Source: CAUZJO01 sp963580245 (GTDB lineage: Bacteria; Sumerlaeota; Sumerlaeia; MVZB01). Taken from it: a stretch of 6,521 nucleotides of DNA. The notes below the pieces were generated by a model. The model was not told where the DNA came from. It searched no databases and saw nothing but the letters and a program-made list of their open reading frames with translations. The stretch spans positions 1 to 6,521 of the forward strand of contig CAUZJO010000190.1 of assembly GCA_963580245.1 (NCBI GenBank). The letters are read 5' to 3'. How positions within the stretch are numbered: the first letter of the stretch is position 1; each line of letters begins with the position of its first letter. Position numbers and translations under genes: made by a program. Shown here piece after piece: positions 6,352 through 6,521 of this stretch.

Positions 6352-6521
6352 TCATGTCCGACCCCCTCCACCGACAAATACCTCTGCCGGGGTCTTCTTG
6401 TCCAGAGCCCAATGTCTCCTTTCTCCGTTATAGTAGGCAAAGTAGTCTCCAAGTCCTTGGTGTAGCGCCAGCCCATCGGCATAGGCCTTCGGGTAAATCT
6501 CCTCGTATTTCAGCGTCCACC
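6352..6521 (-). CDS. IS3-family transposase OrfB, C-terminus (partial)
   Basis: The last 55 codons of a DDE transposase enter from the right edge; the frame's first complete codon is at 6519. The residues WTLKYEEIYPKAYADG, then LGDYFAYYNGERRHWALD, then KTPAEVF match the typical end of IS3 OrfB: W..KYEE.Y...Y, then a YN.ERPH-type block and TP.EVY. This end of the rve integrase core normally carries the catalytic Glu slightly upstream, so that residue is outside the window. The frame ends at TGA 6354-6352 after a glycine-rich tail. Whether the rest of the gene is intact cannot be judged. Confidence 0.88.
   Translation of the reverse strand, partial: WTLKYEEIYPKAYADGLALHQGLGDYFAYYNGERRHWALDKKTPAEVFVGGGGRT

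Larger units (their letters stand above)
6197..6521 (-). mobile_element. IS3-family insertion sequence, 3' portion (partial)
   Basis: The element enters from the right edge in minus orientation. It holds the transposase C-terminus, about 155 bases of trailer with a hairpin, and a terminal inverted repeat that ends at 6197 with the TG/CA dinucleotide usual for IS3. The left flank ends ACAG, which could be the target duplication, but the other end lies outside the window. The insertion interrupts the HEPN-like gene. Confidence 0.75.

Noticed and set aside
6155..6482. Two minus-strand frames overlapping the IS end
   Set aside because: They are out of frame with the transposase C-terminus and cross its stop and the terminal repeat; neither resembles a transposase product.
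1..6521. CRISPR array, tRNA or rRNA gene
   Set aside because: No regularly spaced direct repeats, cloverleaf with a TTCGA-type arm and CCA end, or conserved rRNA sequence was seen on either strand.

Overview
The window suggests a bacterial chromosome of moderate to high GC, most plausibly from a planctomycete-like lineage. That guess rests on a chorismate synthase beginning MAVLRYMTSGESHGP, a secreted adhesin- or lectin-like exoprotein, glycan genes with a sulfotransferase, and an IS3-type element. Taxonomy cannot be fixed from the sequence alone.

Layout. From 5063 down to 446 almost everything is on the minus strand and reads as one run. The order is aroC (5063-3867), a family 2 glycosyltransferase 12 bases downstream (3854-2700), a second family 2 glycosyltransferase after a 132-base gap (2567-1626), a small damaged reading frame 9 bases further on (1616-1402), and a sulfotransferase that overlaps it by ATGA (1405-446). 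After a weak terminator-like hairpin and a good sigma70-type promoter, a second minus-strand unit starts at 296. It encodes an exported protein that runs off the left edge.

Right of aroC is about 400 bases with no convincing gene. A plus-strand gene (5475-6272) then encodes an alpha-helical protein with a HEPN-like core and an R-x4-H motif. Its end is not its own: at 6197 it runs into the terminal inverted repeat of an IS3-family element, whose transposase C-terminus (6521-6352, minus strand) reaches the right edge. The last 24 residues are therefore encoded by the insertion sequence, and the gene is truncated.

How the genes fit together. The two glycosyltransferases and the PAPS-type sulfotransferase would fit the assembly and sulfation of a cell-surface or exported glycan. 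aroC is a housekeeping shikimate-pathway gene that appears to share their transcript. The distal end of the run is AT-richer and damaged: an in-frame TGA at codon 37 of the sulfotransferase and a probable one-base frameshift in the small gene before it. This means recent decay, sequencing error, or (less likely) recoding. No RNA gene or CRISPR array was seen. I did not find a convincing new multi-gene system. The best leads are the HEPN-like gene broken by the IS and the damaged, translationally coupled small gene plus sulfotransferase.
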